Origin: DASUPK01 sp963797265
GTDB taxonomy: Bacteria; Actinomycetota; Thermoleophilia; Solirubrobacterales; 70-9
NCBI GenBank assembly: GCA_963797265.1
Contig: CAWCOY010000006.1
Location: forward strand, 62,001-126,000
DNA: 64,000 nt
Reading direction: 5' to 3'
The notes beneath the pieces are model-generated. The model did not search any database and was not told where the DNA came from. It saw only the letters and a program-made list of their open reading frames with translations. The position numbers and the translations under genes are program-made. Position 1 is the first letter of the stretch. Every line of letters begins with the position of its first letter. Below, piece after piece: positions 7,735-16,933 of this stretch.

Positions 7735-8324
7735 CGAACGTCGGCCCCGGGAGGCTCTGCCGGGAGCGCCACGCGATCGATGCAGGCACCGGTCAGCTCG
7801 CCAAGACCGAGGCCGGCCAGAGCGCCCACGATGACATCGAGCGGATAGTGCACGCCGGTATGAACACGGGAGTAACCGACGAGGGCCGCGAGCGCGTAGA
7901 GCGGGGGCCCGGCCCACGCGAGCTCCCGGCCCGCGCCCGTCGCGAACGCAAAGGCGGCCGCCGTGTGGCCCGAGGGAAACGAGCGGCTCCCCGGCATCCT
8001 GACGCGCGACCGTCCGGGCGTGAACAACGCCCTGCGGTCGGGTCGCTGCCGGCGCAGGATCGGCTTGAAGGCGAGGTTGACGACCGCCGAGGTGACGCCG
8101 ACCGAGGCCATTCCCCGCACCGCCGCCCGGGTGCCCTGCCGGCCCCCGCCCAGCGCAAGCGCGAATGCGAGCCCGATCGAGATCCGTGAGTAGTTCGCAG
8201 CCTGGGACAGCCGGCCGAGGGCCACATCGAGCGCCGGCGTGCGCGTCTTCGCCAGGGCGCGGTAGAGCGCCAGGTCGATCCGCCTGACCTCCGCCAGGGC
8301 GTTGCCCGTCCGCCCCGATCTCAC
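7731..8324 (-). CDS. PAP2-family membrane phosphatase
   Basis: The 197-residue product carries all three phosphatidic-acid-phosphatase signatures: KPILRRQRP at residues 87-95, PSGH at 117-120 and SRVHTGVHYPLD at 152-163, with hydrophobic helices between them. It would dephosphorylate a lipid phosphate such as phosphatidate or undecaprenyl diphosphate at the membrane. The GTG start overlaps the amphi-Trp gene stop (GTGA). Just upstream are the amphi-Trp protein and a diacylglycerol-kinase-like protein, so the three probably form a lipid-phosphate operon. Confidence 0.92.
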   Translation of the reverse strand: MRSGRTGNALAEVRRIDLALYRALAKTRTPALDVALGRLSQAANYSRISIGLAFALALGGGRQGTRAAVRGMASVGVTSAVVNLAFKPILRRQRPDRRALFTPGRSRVRMPGSRSFPSGHTAAAFAFATGAGRELAWAGPPLYALAALVGYSRVHTGVHYPLDVIVGALAGLGLGELTGACIDRVALPAEPPGADVR

Positions 8325-8539
8325 CAGGTCAGCTCGATCTCCAGCTCGCGCTCGTCGGTTTCCAGCTCCAGCTCGACCTTGACGTGAACCTCATCGGGAA
8401 CGTGGACCTTGAACTGCATGCCACCGCGCTCGAACTCGATGTCGTTGTTCTGGGCCAACTTGTCCGCGAACGTTCGCAGCCGGGCAGCGGCCTCTTCCCG
8501 CGACATCTTCTCCTTCGTCTCGACCTCCAAAATGTCCAT
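8321..8539 (-). CDS. Amphi-Trp domain protein
   Basis: This is a 72-residue protein of the amphi-Trp family, a small alpha/beta domain with a conserved Trp at the extreme C-terminus (IELTW here). The N-terminal helix (SREEAAARLRTFADKLAQNN) is followed by alternating acidic strands. Function is unknown; the domain often sits in small stand-alone proteins. ATG 8539 is preferred over the adjacent GTG 8542 because AAGGAG then lies 5 bases upstream. The ATG overlaps the lipid-kinase stop by one base (TGATG). Confidence 0.85.
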   Translation of the reverse strand: MDILEVETKEKMSREEAAARLRTFADKLAQNNDIEFERGGMQFKVHVPDEVHVKVELELETDERELEIELTW

Positions 8540-9834
8540 CACGTCTCCTTTGTCTGTGGTGTGCGTCCGCCGGCGATGCCGACCAGGGCCCGGATGCCGC
8601 CGAGGGCGGTTTCGGGGATGGCTGCGGATGGAGATGCCCCGGGGTGTTTCCCGGAGACTCGCACGCGCAGGACGCCGGGCTTGATGCGGAATCGCAGCGG
8701 CGGGTCGAGCGTCACCGCCTCGCCGTCGATGCCCGCCATCACGGGGTGGTCGGAGCGAACCTCGAACTCAGGCGCAGACCACTCGCGCCAGGGTCGCTGG
8801 GCGAAGCGTCTCGGCCTGCCGACCGGCGCCGCGGCGACGGTGATGCCCAGTAGGCCGTCGTCGATCCTTGGGCGCGTCCCTGATCCCACGGCCCGGCCGA
8901 GCCGATAGCGATTGTTCGAGACCAGCACCGCGGCTCCGGATCGGTGGTCCTGGCCTCCGGGCCCATTCCAGGCCAGGTCGAGCTTGCCGCCCGATCCGAG
9001 CACGTCCGGCACCGTGTCCAGCAGGGTGCGCAGTTTGGCCTCCCGGTATCCGGGCCTCTGGACCGCCTCCGCGTAGAGCCCGAGCGAGACGTTGTTGACG
9101 AAGACCTGCCCATTCACCTCTGCCAGGTCGACTCGGCGCTCCCCCCCGTCGACGAACGCATCCAAAGCACCGACGACGTCATCACGGTCAACTCCAAGGT
9201 CGAGCGCGAAGTGGTTTCGCGTGCCGGCGGGCACGCACGCGTACGGCAGATCCAATTTCGCGGCGCACGCCGCCACCACCGCCTGTGAGCCGTCCCCGCC
9301 GGCCATCGCCAGTGCGTCGGCGCCATCGGCGACTGCTTTCTCGACCAGCTCGCCGAGATGAGCGCCTCGTGTCAGCTCGATCGGCTCGATGCCGCGGGCC
9401 CGAGCTTCGCTGGCGAGCCCGAATCGCTGCGCCTTTCCGCCACCGGACTTCGGGTTGTAGAAGAGCACGGGTCGCTCCGGCCGAGGGGCGGTTGGCAAAG
9501 TCACCTTTCTCCTGAACGCCGCACGCGCCAACGCCAAGGTCGCCGTCAAACCAACGCCGATCAAGATGGCCTCCACGAGGTGGTCTCCATCCTCCAACAG
9601 GAGCACGACCGGTACGGCGAGCGCGACCAGCGCCGCTCCCAGCGAGGCGACGCGCACGACCCCGCGCCGCAGTAGCCCGTACCAGCCGGCCACCAGCGCG
9701 GCCGCGACGCAGCCGAGCACGATCAGCCCGCGAGGGAATTGCTGGAAGACGACGTAGAGAGCAAGGAGCAGCGTGGCGGTCCCGAGCACGAGCGCGAGTC
9801 CGGCCGCAGCTCTCCGTCGACTCCCCGACGCCAT
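8539..9834 (-). CDS. Diacylglycerol-kinase-family protein with N-terminal membrane helices
   Basis: The 431-residue product has about four hydrophobic helices in residues 9-106, then a DAGK/sphingosine-kinase-type catalytic domain with NPKSGGGK at 127-134 and GGDGS at 179-183 (the GGDGT nucleotide motif). It should phosphorylate a lipid at the membrane. The start is placed at ATG 9834, eight bases after GGAGG; ATG 9852 is a six-residue-longer alternative. A much longer open frame running upstream is antisense to the next gene and is rejected. Downstream amphi-Trp and PAP2 genes overlap in series, pairing a lipid kinase with a lipid phosphatase. Confidence 0.9.
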   Translation of the reverse strand: MASGSRRRAAAGLALVLGTATLLLALYVVFQQFPRGLIVLGCVAAALVAGWYGLLRRGVVRVASLGAALVALAVPVVLLLEDGDHLVEAILIGVGLTATLALARAAFRRKVTLPTAPRPERPVLFYNPKSGGGKAQRFGLASEARARGIEPIELTRGAHLGELVEKAVADGADALAMAGGDGSQAVVAACAAKLDLPYACVPAGTRNHFALDLGVDRDDVVGALDAFVDGGERRVDLAEVNGQVFVNNVSLGLYAEAVQRPGYREAKLRTLLDTVPDVLGSGGKLDLAWNGPGGQDHRSGAAVLVSNNRYRLGRAVGSGTRPRIDDGLLGITVAAAPVGRPRRFAQRPWREWSAPEFEVRSDHPVMAGIDGEAVTLDPPLRFRIKPGVLRVRVSGKHPGASPSAAIPETALGGIRALVGIAGGRTPQTKET

Positions 9835-9895
9835 TTCCTCGCCCTCCAGCATGACGCGCTTCCGGTCGCTCTGCTCGCCCGGGTAGTTTCTGCCG

Positions 9896-10978
9896 ATGAG
9901 AACCTGGCTCGCCGGACTGGCGGACGATGATGCCCTCGTCGCCAGGTTGACTCGCATCGCGATCTGGGTGGTCGGAATCGTTGTGCTGATCGTCGTCCTC
10001 GACCTGCTCGGTATTCCGGTCGGCGACTGGATCAGGGAGCTCTTCAAGAAGATCAGGGAGGTCCCGGCCTGGGCGGTGGTCGCCGCCATCGTGCTGCAGA
10101 GCACCCAGACGACGCTCGCCGCGTTCGCCTGGCTGACGATCCTCCGCGCGGCCTTCCCGCGCGCGAGGATCACCTTCCGGCTCGTGCTCGCCTCTTACGC
10201 GGTGGCGGTCGCCATGAACAGCTTCCTGCCCGCGAACATCGGCACGTTCGTGATGCTGATCATGTTCACGAGCGTGATCGCGGGCGCGACGTTCGCGGCG
10301 ATCTTCTCGGGCTACCTCGTGCAGAAGATCCCGTTCACGATCTTCAACGTCGCGGTCTACCTCTACCTCTTCCTCTCGGTCGCCGGCTCGTTCTCGATCA
10401 AGCTCAGCGGCCTGGCGAATCACAAGGTCCTCGCGATCCTCCTGATCGGAGGATTCGGCTTCCTGCTCGTCCTGACGACGCGGGTCTTCCGAAGACAGTG
10501 GGCCAAGGTCCGCGAGCAAATGATCGTGGGCGGCAGGGTCCTCGGTTCGCCGCGGAAGGCGGTGACCGGGCTGTTCCTGCCCGAGCTGGGCAGCTATCTG
10601 GCACGCCTGGCGATCATCGCGGTGTTTCTCGGCGCCTACAGCATTCCGGTCACCTTCCACAACGTCGTCTCCGTCACGGCGTCCAACTCGATCTCGAACA
10701 CCGTGTCGCTGACGCCGGGAGGAGTCGGGGTCACACAGGCGATGAACAGCGCAGCACTCTCGAAGGAGACGACCGCGAACACCGCCACCGCCTACTCCGC
10801 CTCCCAGCAGCTGATCACCTCCGCATGGAACGTCGTCTTCGCCACTGCTCTCGTCTGCTGGGTCTTCGGCTGGTCCGGCGGCAGGGAGCTGGTCACGAGC
10901 TCCTACGAGGAGGCAAAGGCGAAGAGCCAGGAGCTCAGAGAACGACGTCATGCCCGGAGCACGTCATCGGCCGGCTGA
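9896..10978 (+). CDS. LPG-synthase TM-region/flippase-like membrane protein
   Basis: The 360-residue product has about eight membrane helices and the pattern of the lysylphosphatidylglycerol-synthase transmembrane domain (UPF0104): SFLPANIGTF near residue 115 and SLTPGGVGVTQA near residue 276. It lacks any aminoacyl-transferase domain, so it may flip a lipid or prenyl-linked substrate. It is divergent from the lipid kinase and its 3' end overlaps the start region of the next gene. Confidence 0.85.
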   Translation: MRTWLAGLADDDALVARLTRIAIWVVGIVVLIVVLDLLGIPVGDWIRELFKKIREVPAWAVVAAIVLQSTQTTLAAFAWLTILRAAFPRARITFRLVLASYAVAVAMNSFLPANIGTFVMLIMFTSVIAGATFAAIFSGYLVQKIPFTIFNVAVYLYLFLSVAGSFSIKLSGLANHKVLAILLIGGFGFLLVLTTRVFRRQWAKVREQMIVGGRVLGSPRKAVTGLFLPELGSYLARLAIIAVFLGAYSIPVTFHNVVSVTASNSISNTVSLTPGGVGVTQAMNSAALSKETTANTATAYSASQQLITSAWNVVFATALVCWVFGWSGGRELVTSSYEEAKAKSQELRERRHARSTSSAG

Positions 10979-10985
10979 CCCGGAC

Positions 10986-13046
10986 ATGAGCGCCGCACGC
11001 AGAGCGAGCCGAGTCGCCTGGGCCGTCGTGCGTGGCCTGATCCTCTGGGTACTCGTCGCCCTGATCTTCTGGGGTGGAGTTGCCCTATTGCCTGGGATCG
11101 AGGTGCCCAGCTTTGGTGCGGTGCTGTTGACCACCGGCCTGGTCGCGCTGCTCAACGCCCTCCTCTGGCCCATCTTGATCCGGGTCCTGCTGCCGCTGAC
11201 CGTCCTGACCTTCGGCCTCGGGTCGCTGGCGCTGAACGCGGCGATCGTCTCGGTCTCGATCAAGCTCGTCGACGGCACCGCGCCCGACTTCCTCGGAGCG
11301 GTCGCGGCGGCCTTCGTCCTCTCGATCAGCCTGACCCTGCTCGCGCCCGCCCTCAGCATCGACGACGATGCCCGCCAGCTGCGGCTCGTTCGACGACGGG
11401 CGCGTCGTGCTCAGGCAACTGACTCCGACGTACCCGGCGTGATCCTGTTCGAGATCGACGGCCTCGCGGAACCCGTTCTGCGACGTGCGCTCCGCGAGGG
11501 GCATGCGCCGACGATGGCCCGCTGGCTGGATCGGGGGACGCACAGGATCGTGCCCTGGGAGTGCGACCTCTCATCCCAGACCGGGGCCAGCCAGGCCGGG
11601 CTGCTGCTGGGAAGCAACCAGGACATGCCCGCCTTCCGGTGGTACGAGAAGGAGAGCGGACGGACGATGGTCTCGAATCACTCGAAGGACGCGGTTGAGA
11701 TCGAGCGTCGTCATTCCGACGGTGGCGGCCTGCTCGCGGCTGGCGGGGCAAGCCGCGGCAACATGTTCTCCGGCGACGCCCCCCACTGCTCGGCGACGAT
11801 GAGCGTGCTGCGCGACAGGAAGCGCTCCAGCGCGCGAGAGTACTTCGCCTATTTCGCTGATCCCTACGGCTTCACGCGCACCATCGCCCTCTACCTCTGG
11901 GACGTCATCCTCGAGCGTCGTGCGGCGCGCCGGCAGCGAAAGCAGGGCGAGGAGCACATCGCTCGCGGCGGTCTCTACCCGTTCATGCGCGGTGCCATCA
12001 CGGTCGTCATGCGAGACCTCAATGTCGCCACCCTGCTGGGAGACATCGTCGAGGGCGTCCCGGTTGCCTACTCGACCTTCGTGGGCTATGACGAGGTCGC
12101 CCACCACTCGGGCATCGAGCAGCCGGATGCGTTCGCGGTGCTGAAACAGCACGATGCCCAGCTGGAGCGCCTCGAGAGAGCTATCGAGCAAGCTCCCCGC
12201 CCCTATCACCTGGTCGCGCTCTCCGACCATGGGCAGAGCCAGGGTCGGCCCTTCCGCCAGCGCCACGGCGTCGAGCTTGCGGAGCTGGTGCAGAGCGCGC
12301 TTTCGAGGGGCAACGTCTACGCACCCACTGCGCTCGACGAGGGCCTGAGCTCGGTCGGCGGTGCGCTGACCGACGCCCGTGACGAGGATACGGCGGCCGG
12401 AAGAATGATCGCCCGTGCGACGCGGGATCAGGTGGTGGACGGCGACGTGGTGATCGGACAAAAGGGAAAGGCTGCCGAGGAGACGCGGGAGGACGCCTCG
12501 GCGCACACCGCCGTGGTCCTCGCGTCCGGCGGCCTTGGGCTGATTTCCCTGCCCGAGCGCGACCACCGGCTCACGATCGAGGAGATCGAGGGCCTGCATC
12601 CGAGCCTGATCGGAACCCTCGTCGACCATCCCGGCATCGGCTTCGTGATGGCCCGCTCGGAGGGTGACGGCGCCATGGTGCTGGGCGCGGACGGGCGACG
12701 GCGCCTCCGGGACGATCAGGTGACCGGACGGGACCCCTTGCTCGACTTCGGGCCCAACGCCGCCGACCACCTGCGCCGCACCGACGGCTTCGCTCACTGC
12801 CCTGACATCCTCGTGAACTGCCTCTATGACCCCGAGGCCAACGAGGTCGCGCCGTTCGAGGAGTTCATGGGCTCACACGGGGGGCTCGGGGGGTGGCAGA
12901 GCCGGCCCTTCGCGATGGTCCCGAGCGAATGGAGCGAGCCCGAAGCGCCGATCGTCGGGGTGCGTGCCATGCACGACATGCTCCGGAGATGGCTCGCCGA
13001 AACCGGCCTGGAGCTCAGACCGCATTCGACGCACCCCTCCGGCTAG
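10986..13046 (+). CDS. Holin-like membrane domain fused to alkaline-phosphatase-superfamily domain
   Basis: The 686-residue product begins with four membrane helices (roughly residues 12-124) resembling the phage-holin-4/DUF360 membrane family. A phosphodiesterase domain of the alkaline phosphatase superfamily follows from about residue 150: VILFEIDGL (metal-binding Asp158), the SSQTGASQAG segment with a nucleophile candidate, VGYDEVAHHSG and LSDHGQSQG. The active site is probably cytoplasmic or membrane-facing, acting on phospholipid head groups or nucleotides; substrate unknown. ATG 10986 is chosen because it begins the first helix region; an upstream in-frame ATG (10950) adds 12 residues overlapping the previous gene. 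It ends in a CTAG shared with the convergent SHOCT gene. Confidence 0.87.
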   Translation: MSAARRASRVAWAVVRGLILWVLVALIFWGGVALLPGIEVPSFGAVLLTTGLVALLNALLWPILIRVLLPLTVLTFGLGSLALNAAIVSVSIKLVDGTAPDFLGAVAAAFVLSISLTLLAPALSIDDDARQLRLVRRRARRAQATDSDVPGVILFEIDGLAEPVLRRALREGHAPTMARWLDRGTHRIVPWECDLSSQTGASQAGLLLGSNQDMPAFRWYEKESGRTMVSNHSKDAVEIERRHSDGGGLLAAGGASRGNMFSGDAPHCSATMSVLRDRKRSSAREYFAYFADPYGFTRTIALYLWDVILERRAARRQRKQGEEHIARGGLYPFMRGAITVVMRDLNVATLLGDIVEGVPVAYSTFVGYDEVAHHSGIEQPDAFAVLKQHDAQLERLERAIEQAPRPYHLVALSDHGQSQGRPFRQRHGVELAELVQSALSRGNVYAPTALDEGLSSVGGALTDARDEDTAAGRMIARATRDQVVDGDVVIGQKGKAAEETREDASAHTAVVLASGGLGLISLPERDHRLTIEEIEGLHPSLIGTLVDHPGIGFVMARSEGDGAMVLGADGRRRLRDDQVTGRDPLLDFGPNAADHLRRTDGFAHCPDILVNCLYDPEANEVAPFEEFMGSHGGLGGWQSRPFAMVPSEWSEPEAPIVGVRAMHDMLRRWLAETGLELRPHSTHPSG

Positions 13047-13324
13047 ATGCCGAGCAGCTGCTTCTTCTTCGCCTCGAAGTCGTCGGCGCTGATCACCCCC
13101 TCGTCGCGGAGCTTGGCGAGCTTCTCGAGCTCGGCGGTGTAGTCGGCTTCGGCCGGCGCCGCCTGGGGTGCCTGCGGCGCCTGCTGCTCGTAGGCGGGCT
13201 GGTCCTGCGCGGCCCACTTCTGCTCCTGGCGGTGCCGCACCCTGCCCGCGACTCCCGCGGCCACGCCGACGCGGGCCGCCCCGCGGATCAATCCCGGTCC
13301 TTGTCTTACCAACGGCATCTTCAT
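13043..13324 (-). CDS. SHOCT-domain small protein
   Basis: The 93-residue product has a basic, glycine-rich N-terminus, a Gln/Ala/Pro linker and a C-terminal SHOCT domain (ELEKLAKLRDEGVISADDFEAKKKQLL, residues about 65-91). SHOCT modules are short oligomerisation or targeting segments at protein ends. The gene lies 24 bp downstream of the DUF6325 gene, a pairing often seen in actinobacteria. A TCCTCC complement (GGAGG) is close upstream of the start. Confidence 0.85.
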   Translation of the reverse strand: MKMPLVRQGPGLIRGAARVGVAAGVAGRVRHRQEQKWAAQDQPAYEQQAPQAPQAAPAEADYTAELEKLAKLRDEGVISADDFEAKKKQLLGI

Positions 13325-13348
13325 TCCTCCTTGGTCGGCATTCCTTTG

Positions 13349-13789
13349 TCAGGCGTTCGCCTGGGCCCATTCGCGCGCCGCGACTACGGTCTCGTGCGGA
13401 ACGCGGTCGTAGTCGTAGAGCTCGCCGCCGGCATCTCGAATCGCATCGGCCACCGGCTTCGCCCAGAGGTTCTCCCAGACCAGCAGCGCGGCCGAGGAGT
13501 TCGGCTCCAGCTCCTCCGCGGCGGCCATCAAATCGTCCTCGTTGAACAGGCCGCCGGACTCGGCGCCGAGGTTCTCGAGGCCTTGCCTCACTTCCGGGTC
13601 GAGGTCGCTGAGCTCGAAAGCGGCGACCTCGCCATTCTCGTCCTTGCTCGCAAATGCGATGTCGATGATCCGGATCGTGCCCGCCTCCACCAGGTCGGCC
13701 AGTGCGGGCGCGATCTCGCCCCGGAACTGATTGCCCGGGAAGGACACGATCAGATACTCGACCGGTCCGATGTCACCAGCATCCGTCAT
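13349..13789 (-). CDS. DUF6325 family protein
   Basis: The 146-residue soluble protein opens with GPVEYLIVSFPGNQF and has a central acidic region (ELSDLDPEVRQGLENLG) plus ALLVWENLWAKPVADAIRDAGG near the C-terminus. This matches the DUF6325/DUF1269-like ferredoxin-fold type that is usually encoded beside a SHOCT protein. Function is unknown. A GGAGGTGGGA ribosome site lies before the ATG. Confidence 0.82.
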   Translation of the reverse strand: MTDAGDIGPVEYLIVSFPGNQFRGEIAPALADLVEAGTIRIIDIAFASKDENGEVAAFELSDLDPEVRQGLENLGAESGGLFNEDDLMAAAEELEPNSSAALLVWENLWAKPVADAIRDAGGELYDYDRVPHETVVAAREWAQANA

Positions 13790-13863
13790 CTCCCACCTCC
13801 ATTCGTATTCATTTCACAGGTCTGATCTGAAGACGATCGTGTCCATGCCTGCGCTGCCCGCCC

Positions 13864-15231
13864 TCAGCCACTCGGCGCCGCGGCCGGCTCAGATCCACGC
13901 GGTGCACCTGATCCGTCCCCGGGCGGCTTTCCGGAGTGATCGGGCATCGGCAGCGCCTGCACGGTCAGGTAGGCAACGACCACGCCCACGATGATCAGCG
14001 GCCCCGATCCGAGGCCCGTATGCACGGTGAACAGCGTGGCAAGGACCACCGCCGACAGCGGCAGTCTCAACACCGCGACGACTCCCGCCCCAAGACCCAC
14101 CGCAACTGCGGGGGTGAGCTCGTACCCGGGCAGCTTGGCCGCCATGAGACCGGCGGCCGCTCCGAGGAACATCGCCGGGAAGGTCGGGCCGCCTCGGAAG
14201 CTGCCGACGGAGATCCCGTAGGCGAGGCCCTTGAAGACGATGAGGAGCGCGAGCGCCGACAGGGACCACGCCCCGGGGCTCTCGACCAGAGGCCCAAGCC
14301 CACTCTGACCGGAAAACAGAACCTGGTCGACACCGTGGTCCGTGGTCTGCGAGAACGCGATGCCGAGTCCGGCGACCAGCAATCCCACCGCCGGGAGAAC
14401 GATGAACGGCCGCGGCGCCGCGATGCGCTGGGTCTCTCGGCCGAGGCGAAAGATCGCGTAGGTGACCACGGCGATCGCGGCGGCGAACGGGATCGTCCAG
14501 ACGAAATCGACCAGATCGGGGCGCGCAAAGTCCGGTAGCTGTACTGGGCTCAGCGATATATCGGCCGTGCTGAGCCCAGTCACCGACCCCATCCCGATCG
14601 AGACGAGCGATCCGATCCCGGCGGCCAGCAGGCCTGGAATCAGCACGAGGGGCAACCGCGATCCCCCCAGACCCGCCGCCTCGATCAGGATCACAGCGGC
14701 GATCAGCGGAGATCCGAACAGGAACGACACCGCGGCGAAGGTGCCCGAGGTGGCGAGCAGCGTGCCCAGCTCCGGCGGCGCGTCCCGCCGAAGCGAGCGG
14801 ATCGTGAGGAACCCGAGCCCCCCGCCGAGGGCGATCAGCGGTGCCTCCGGCCCAACCACGAGGCCGAGCCCGATCGAGGCGACCGCAGCGAGCACCACAC
14901 CCGGAATGTCGATCGGCTGAATCGAGGATGCCGAGAGGCCCTGGGCGGGGACGTGCCCCCCGTTTCCCGGCAGGCGCGCGATGGCGAAAGCCGCAACCAC
15001 CCCGGCGAGGGCAAGCACTGGCAGGTACCACCACAAGGGAGCCCCATGGTCGAACCCCAGGTCCTTTGGGATGTCGGTGAAGACCCACTGCTGGATGTAG
15101 AAGACCAGCTCCAGGAAGCACCATGCGGCCAGGGAGGCGATCACACCGACCAGGGCGGCGAGCGCCAGGACGACGACAAAGGCCCGACTGCGCAGCGTGG
15201 ACTCGGGATCCGCCGGCGGGGGATCAACCAT
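13864..15231 (-). CDS. ClC-family chloride channel or antiporter
   Basis: The 455-residue protein has the ClC core of about ten membrane helices and no CBS domains. The gating-glutamate motif reads GPEAP (usual GREGP), keeping the Glu. The third ion-binding segment is GSFRGGPTFPAM (usual GxFxP). The first selectivity loop reads GNGGHVPAQG in place of GSGIPE and so differs from the classical chloride-binding serine. It could be a Cl-/H+ exchanger or have altered ion choice. Its ATG overlaps the 3' end of the upstream membrane-protein gene by eight bases. Confidence 0.9.
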   Translation of the reverse strand: MVDPPPADPESTLRSRAFVVVLALAALVGVIASLAAWCFLELVFYIQQWVFTDIPKDLGFDHGAPLWWYLPVLALAGVVAAFAIARLPGNGGHVPAQGLSASSIQPIDIPGVVLAAVASIGLGLVVGPEAPLIALGGGLGFLTIRSLRRDAPPELGTLLATSGTFAAVSFLFGSPLIAAVILIEAAGLGGSRLPLVLIPGLLAAGIGSLVSIGMGSVTGLSTADISLSPVQLPDFARPDLVDFVWTIPFAAAIAVVTYAIFRLGRETQRIAAPRPFIVLPAVGLLVAGLGIAFSQTTDHGVDQVLFSGQSGLGPLVESPGAWSLSALALLIVFKGLAYGISVGSFRGGPTFPAMFLGAAAGLMAAKLPGYELTPAVAVGLGAGVVAVLRLPLSAVVLATLFTVHTGLGSGPLIIVGVVVAYLTVQALPMPDHSGKPPGDGSGAPRGSEPAAAPSG

Positions 15232-16423
15232 CGGTGTCGGTGCCGCGCCGGCGGAACACCGACTCCAACCCCTGCCGCCATCTTTCCGACCCGGCTTCCC
15301 AGGTCTCGCTCGGGAAGTCCTTGACCGCCTGGCGCCGCAGGAACTCGAGGCCGACCACCGCCAAGATGATCAGCAGGAGCGCCGTGGGCAGGCGCTGGAA
15401 GCCGGGTGTGGGCGACCAGAGGAAGAGCAGCAGGAGAATCAGGAGGAGGGCCGAGTAGGCGATCACCCGGCGCTCGAGGATCGGCGCGATCCCGCGACGG
15501 CCAGAACGCGCGATCCCCGTGGGCCCCGAGAGCCAGGCGCCGATCACGATGAAGAGGCCGTAGAAGATCATCCCGCCGCCCTGGTCGTTGAGCAGCGAGG
15601 TGCCGATGTTCCAGGCGTTGTTGGCCGCCGGCTTGACCGCCTCGGTCGACGCGACAGCGTTCACCACAGCGGACCCGGCGAGGCTGCGCACCACGAGGAC
15701 GGCGATGCCGATCCCGATGAAGGCGAAGCCAACCGTACGGAGCGCCTCCCGCCGCCAGCCGCCGGCGAGGTAGATCGCCAGGGCGAAGAGGCCGAGGGCC
15801 ACCACGGTCAGCACCCAGGCCAGGGTCCTCAGCAGGTCGAGGGCCTTGTTTACCTTGACAAGATTGTCGTTGGAGGCGATCTCGATGTTGGCGACGCCCG
15901 GCGGGATCTTGTCCGCCGCGTTCACCCCGAGCTGCTGGCCGAGCTGATCGACGATCGTCCCGACGTCCAGGGTGACCGGCTGGTCGCCGCCGTGCTCGAC
16001 GAGCGAGAGCAGGTTCTCCTGCGCCGCACGGTTGGCGTTCTCCCAGAGCTGCTGAACCCGCGGGCGCTGGAGCGCCTGGTCGGCGAGCCTAAGCGCGAGC
16101 TCGCGGATCCCGGCCGCGGCGGGTCCCGCGAGCGGCTGGAGACGCGGCGGCAGCGCCCCCTGAAGCTCTGCCTGGACGTCGACGTTGGCGTAGAGCGTGT
16201 CGACCATGAAGTAGGAGACCTGCGTTCGGATCTCCTCGTCCTCGAGCAGCTTCGAGCTCGTGTTGGTCCAGGTATCGGTCTCGAGCAGCTGGCGGTTGGC
16301 CCAGATCGCGAAGACCGCAAGGAACCCGATCAGCGAGGCGACCGCGATCAGGGGGAACACGACGCCCCGTCGCTTTCGCGGCACAGAGGTCGCGCGGGGC
16401 GAACCTTCGGACGCTTCCACCAT
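15224..16423 (-). CDS. Membrane protein of unknown function
   Basis: The 399-residue product has one N-terminal membrane helix (residues 22-42), a large predicted external domain of about 160 residues (WTNTSSKLLEDEEIRTQVS...), then about five helices between residues 195 and 365 and a basic C-terminal tail. The extracytoplasmic segment is helical and resembles a conserved actinobacterial integral-membrane hypothetical; I cannot name a function. It lies directly upstream of the ClC gene with an 8-base overlap, so the two are probably coexpressed. Confidence 0.75.
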   Translation of the reverse strand: MVEASEGSPRATSVPRKRRGVVFPLIAVASLIGFLAVFAIWANRQLLETDTWTNTSSKLLEDEEIRTQVSYFMVDTLYANVDVQAELQGALPPRLQPLAGPAAAGIRELALRLADQALQRPRVQQLWENANRAAQENLLSLVEHGGDQPVTLDVGTIVDQLGQQLGVNAADKIPPGVANIEIASNDNLVKVNKALDLLRTLAWVLTVVALGLFALAIYLAGGWRREALRTVGFAFIGIGIAVLVVRSLAGSAVVNAVASTEAVKPAANNAWNIGTSLLNDQGGGMIFYGLFIVIGAWLSGPTGIARSGRRGIAPILERRVIAYSALLLILLLLFLWSPTPGFQRLPTALLLIILAVVGLEFLRRQAVKDFPSETWEAGSERWRQGLESVFRRRGTDTDG

Positions 16424-16507
16424 CTCCCCTCGATGGATTTGGGTCGCTCATCCCTGAGCAATCCCCGTACCGCCCTTTGTATCAGGTGGAGAAGGGCGTC
16501 CGCTAGC

Positions 16508-16933
16508 GTGAGCGGCGTGGCCGTTCACAGCGGCGAGATGCAGATTTCGACACAGGGCGAAGCCGACGTCATCGACATCACGGCCGACGTGCAGCGAATG
16601 GTGGCCGAGGGACCGATTGAGGACGGTCTGGTCACCGCATTCGTCCGCGGGTCGACCGCTGCGATCACGACGATGGAGTTCGAGCCCGGCGGGGTCACGG
16701 ACCTGCGCGCCCTGCTCAACCGGCTGGTCCCGGTCGAGGGCGACTACGAGCACAACCGCCTCAACCACGACACCAATTCGCACGCCCACCAGCGGGCCTC
16801 GCTGATCGGTGCGTCCGAGCAGGTGCCGGTCAGCAACGGCCGTCTCGGGCTCGGGACCTGGCAGCAGCTCGTGCTGATCGACTTCGACGACCGGCCCCGC
16901 GACCGCACCGTCGTCGTGCAGGTCGTCTCCTAG
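16508..16933 (+). CDS. YjbQ/UPF0047 family protein
   Basis: The 141-residue product carries the family's conserved residues: GSTAAITTMEFEPG, then NRLNHDTNSHAHQRASLIG with clustered His/Asp/Asn, and GLGTWQQLVLIDFDDRPRDR. YjbQ proteins have been linked to weak thiamine-phosphate-synthase activity in enteric bacteria, but their cellular role is unsettled. The start is GTG 16508 or GTG 16517; the first is preferred for distance from GGAGAAGG. Long antisense open frames extending upstream are rejected. It ends in a CTAG shared with the convergent DUF389 gene. Confidence 0.9.
   Translation: MSGVAVHSGEMQISTQGEADVIDITADVQRMVAEGPIEDGLVTAFVRGSTAAITTMEFEPGGVTDLRALLNRLVPVEGDYEHNRLNHDTNSHAHQRASLIGASEQVPVSNGRLGLGTWQQLVLIDFDDRPRDRTVVVQVVS

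Noticed and set aside
9188..10951. 587-residue minus-strand frame across the lipid kinase and flippase-like genes
   Set aside because: Composition is Arg/Glu/Asp-rich antisense type, and it overlaps two well-supported genes in the wrong frames.
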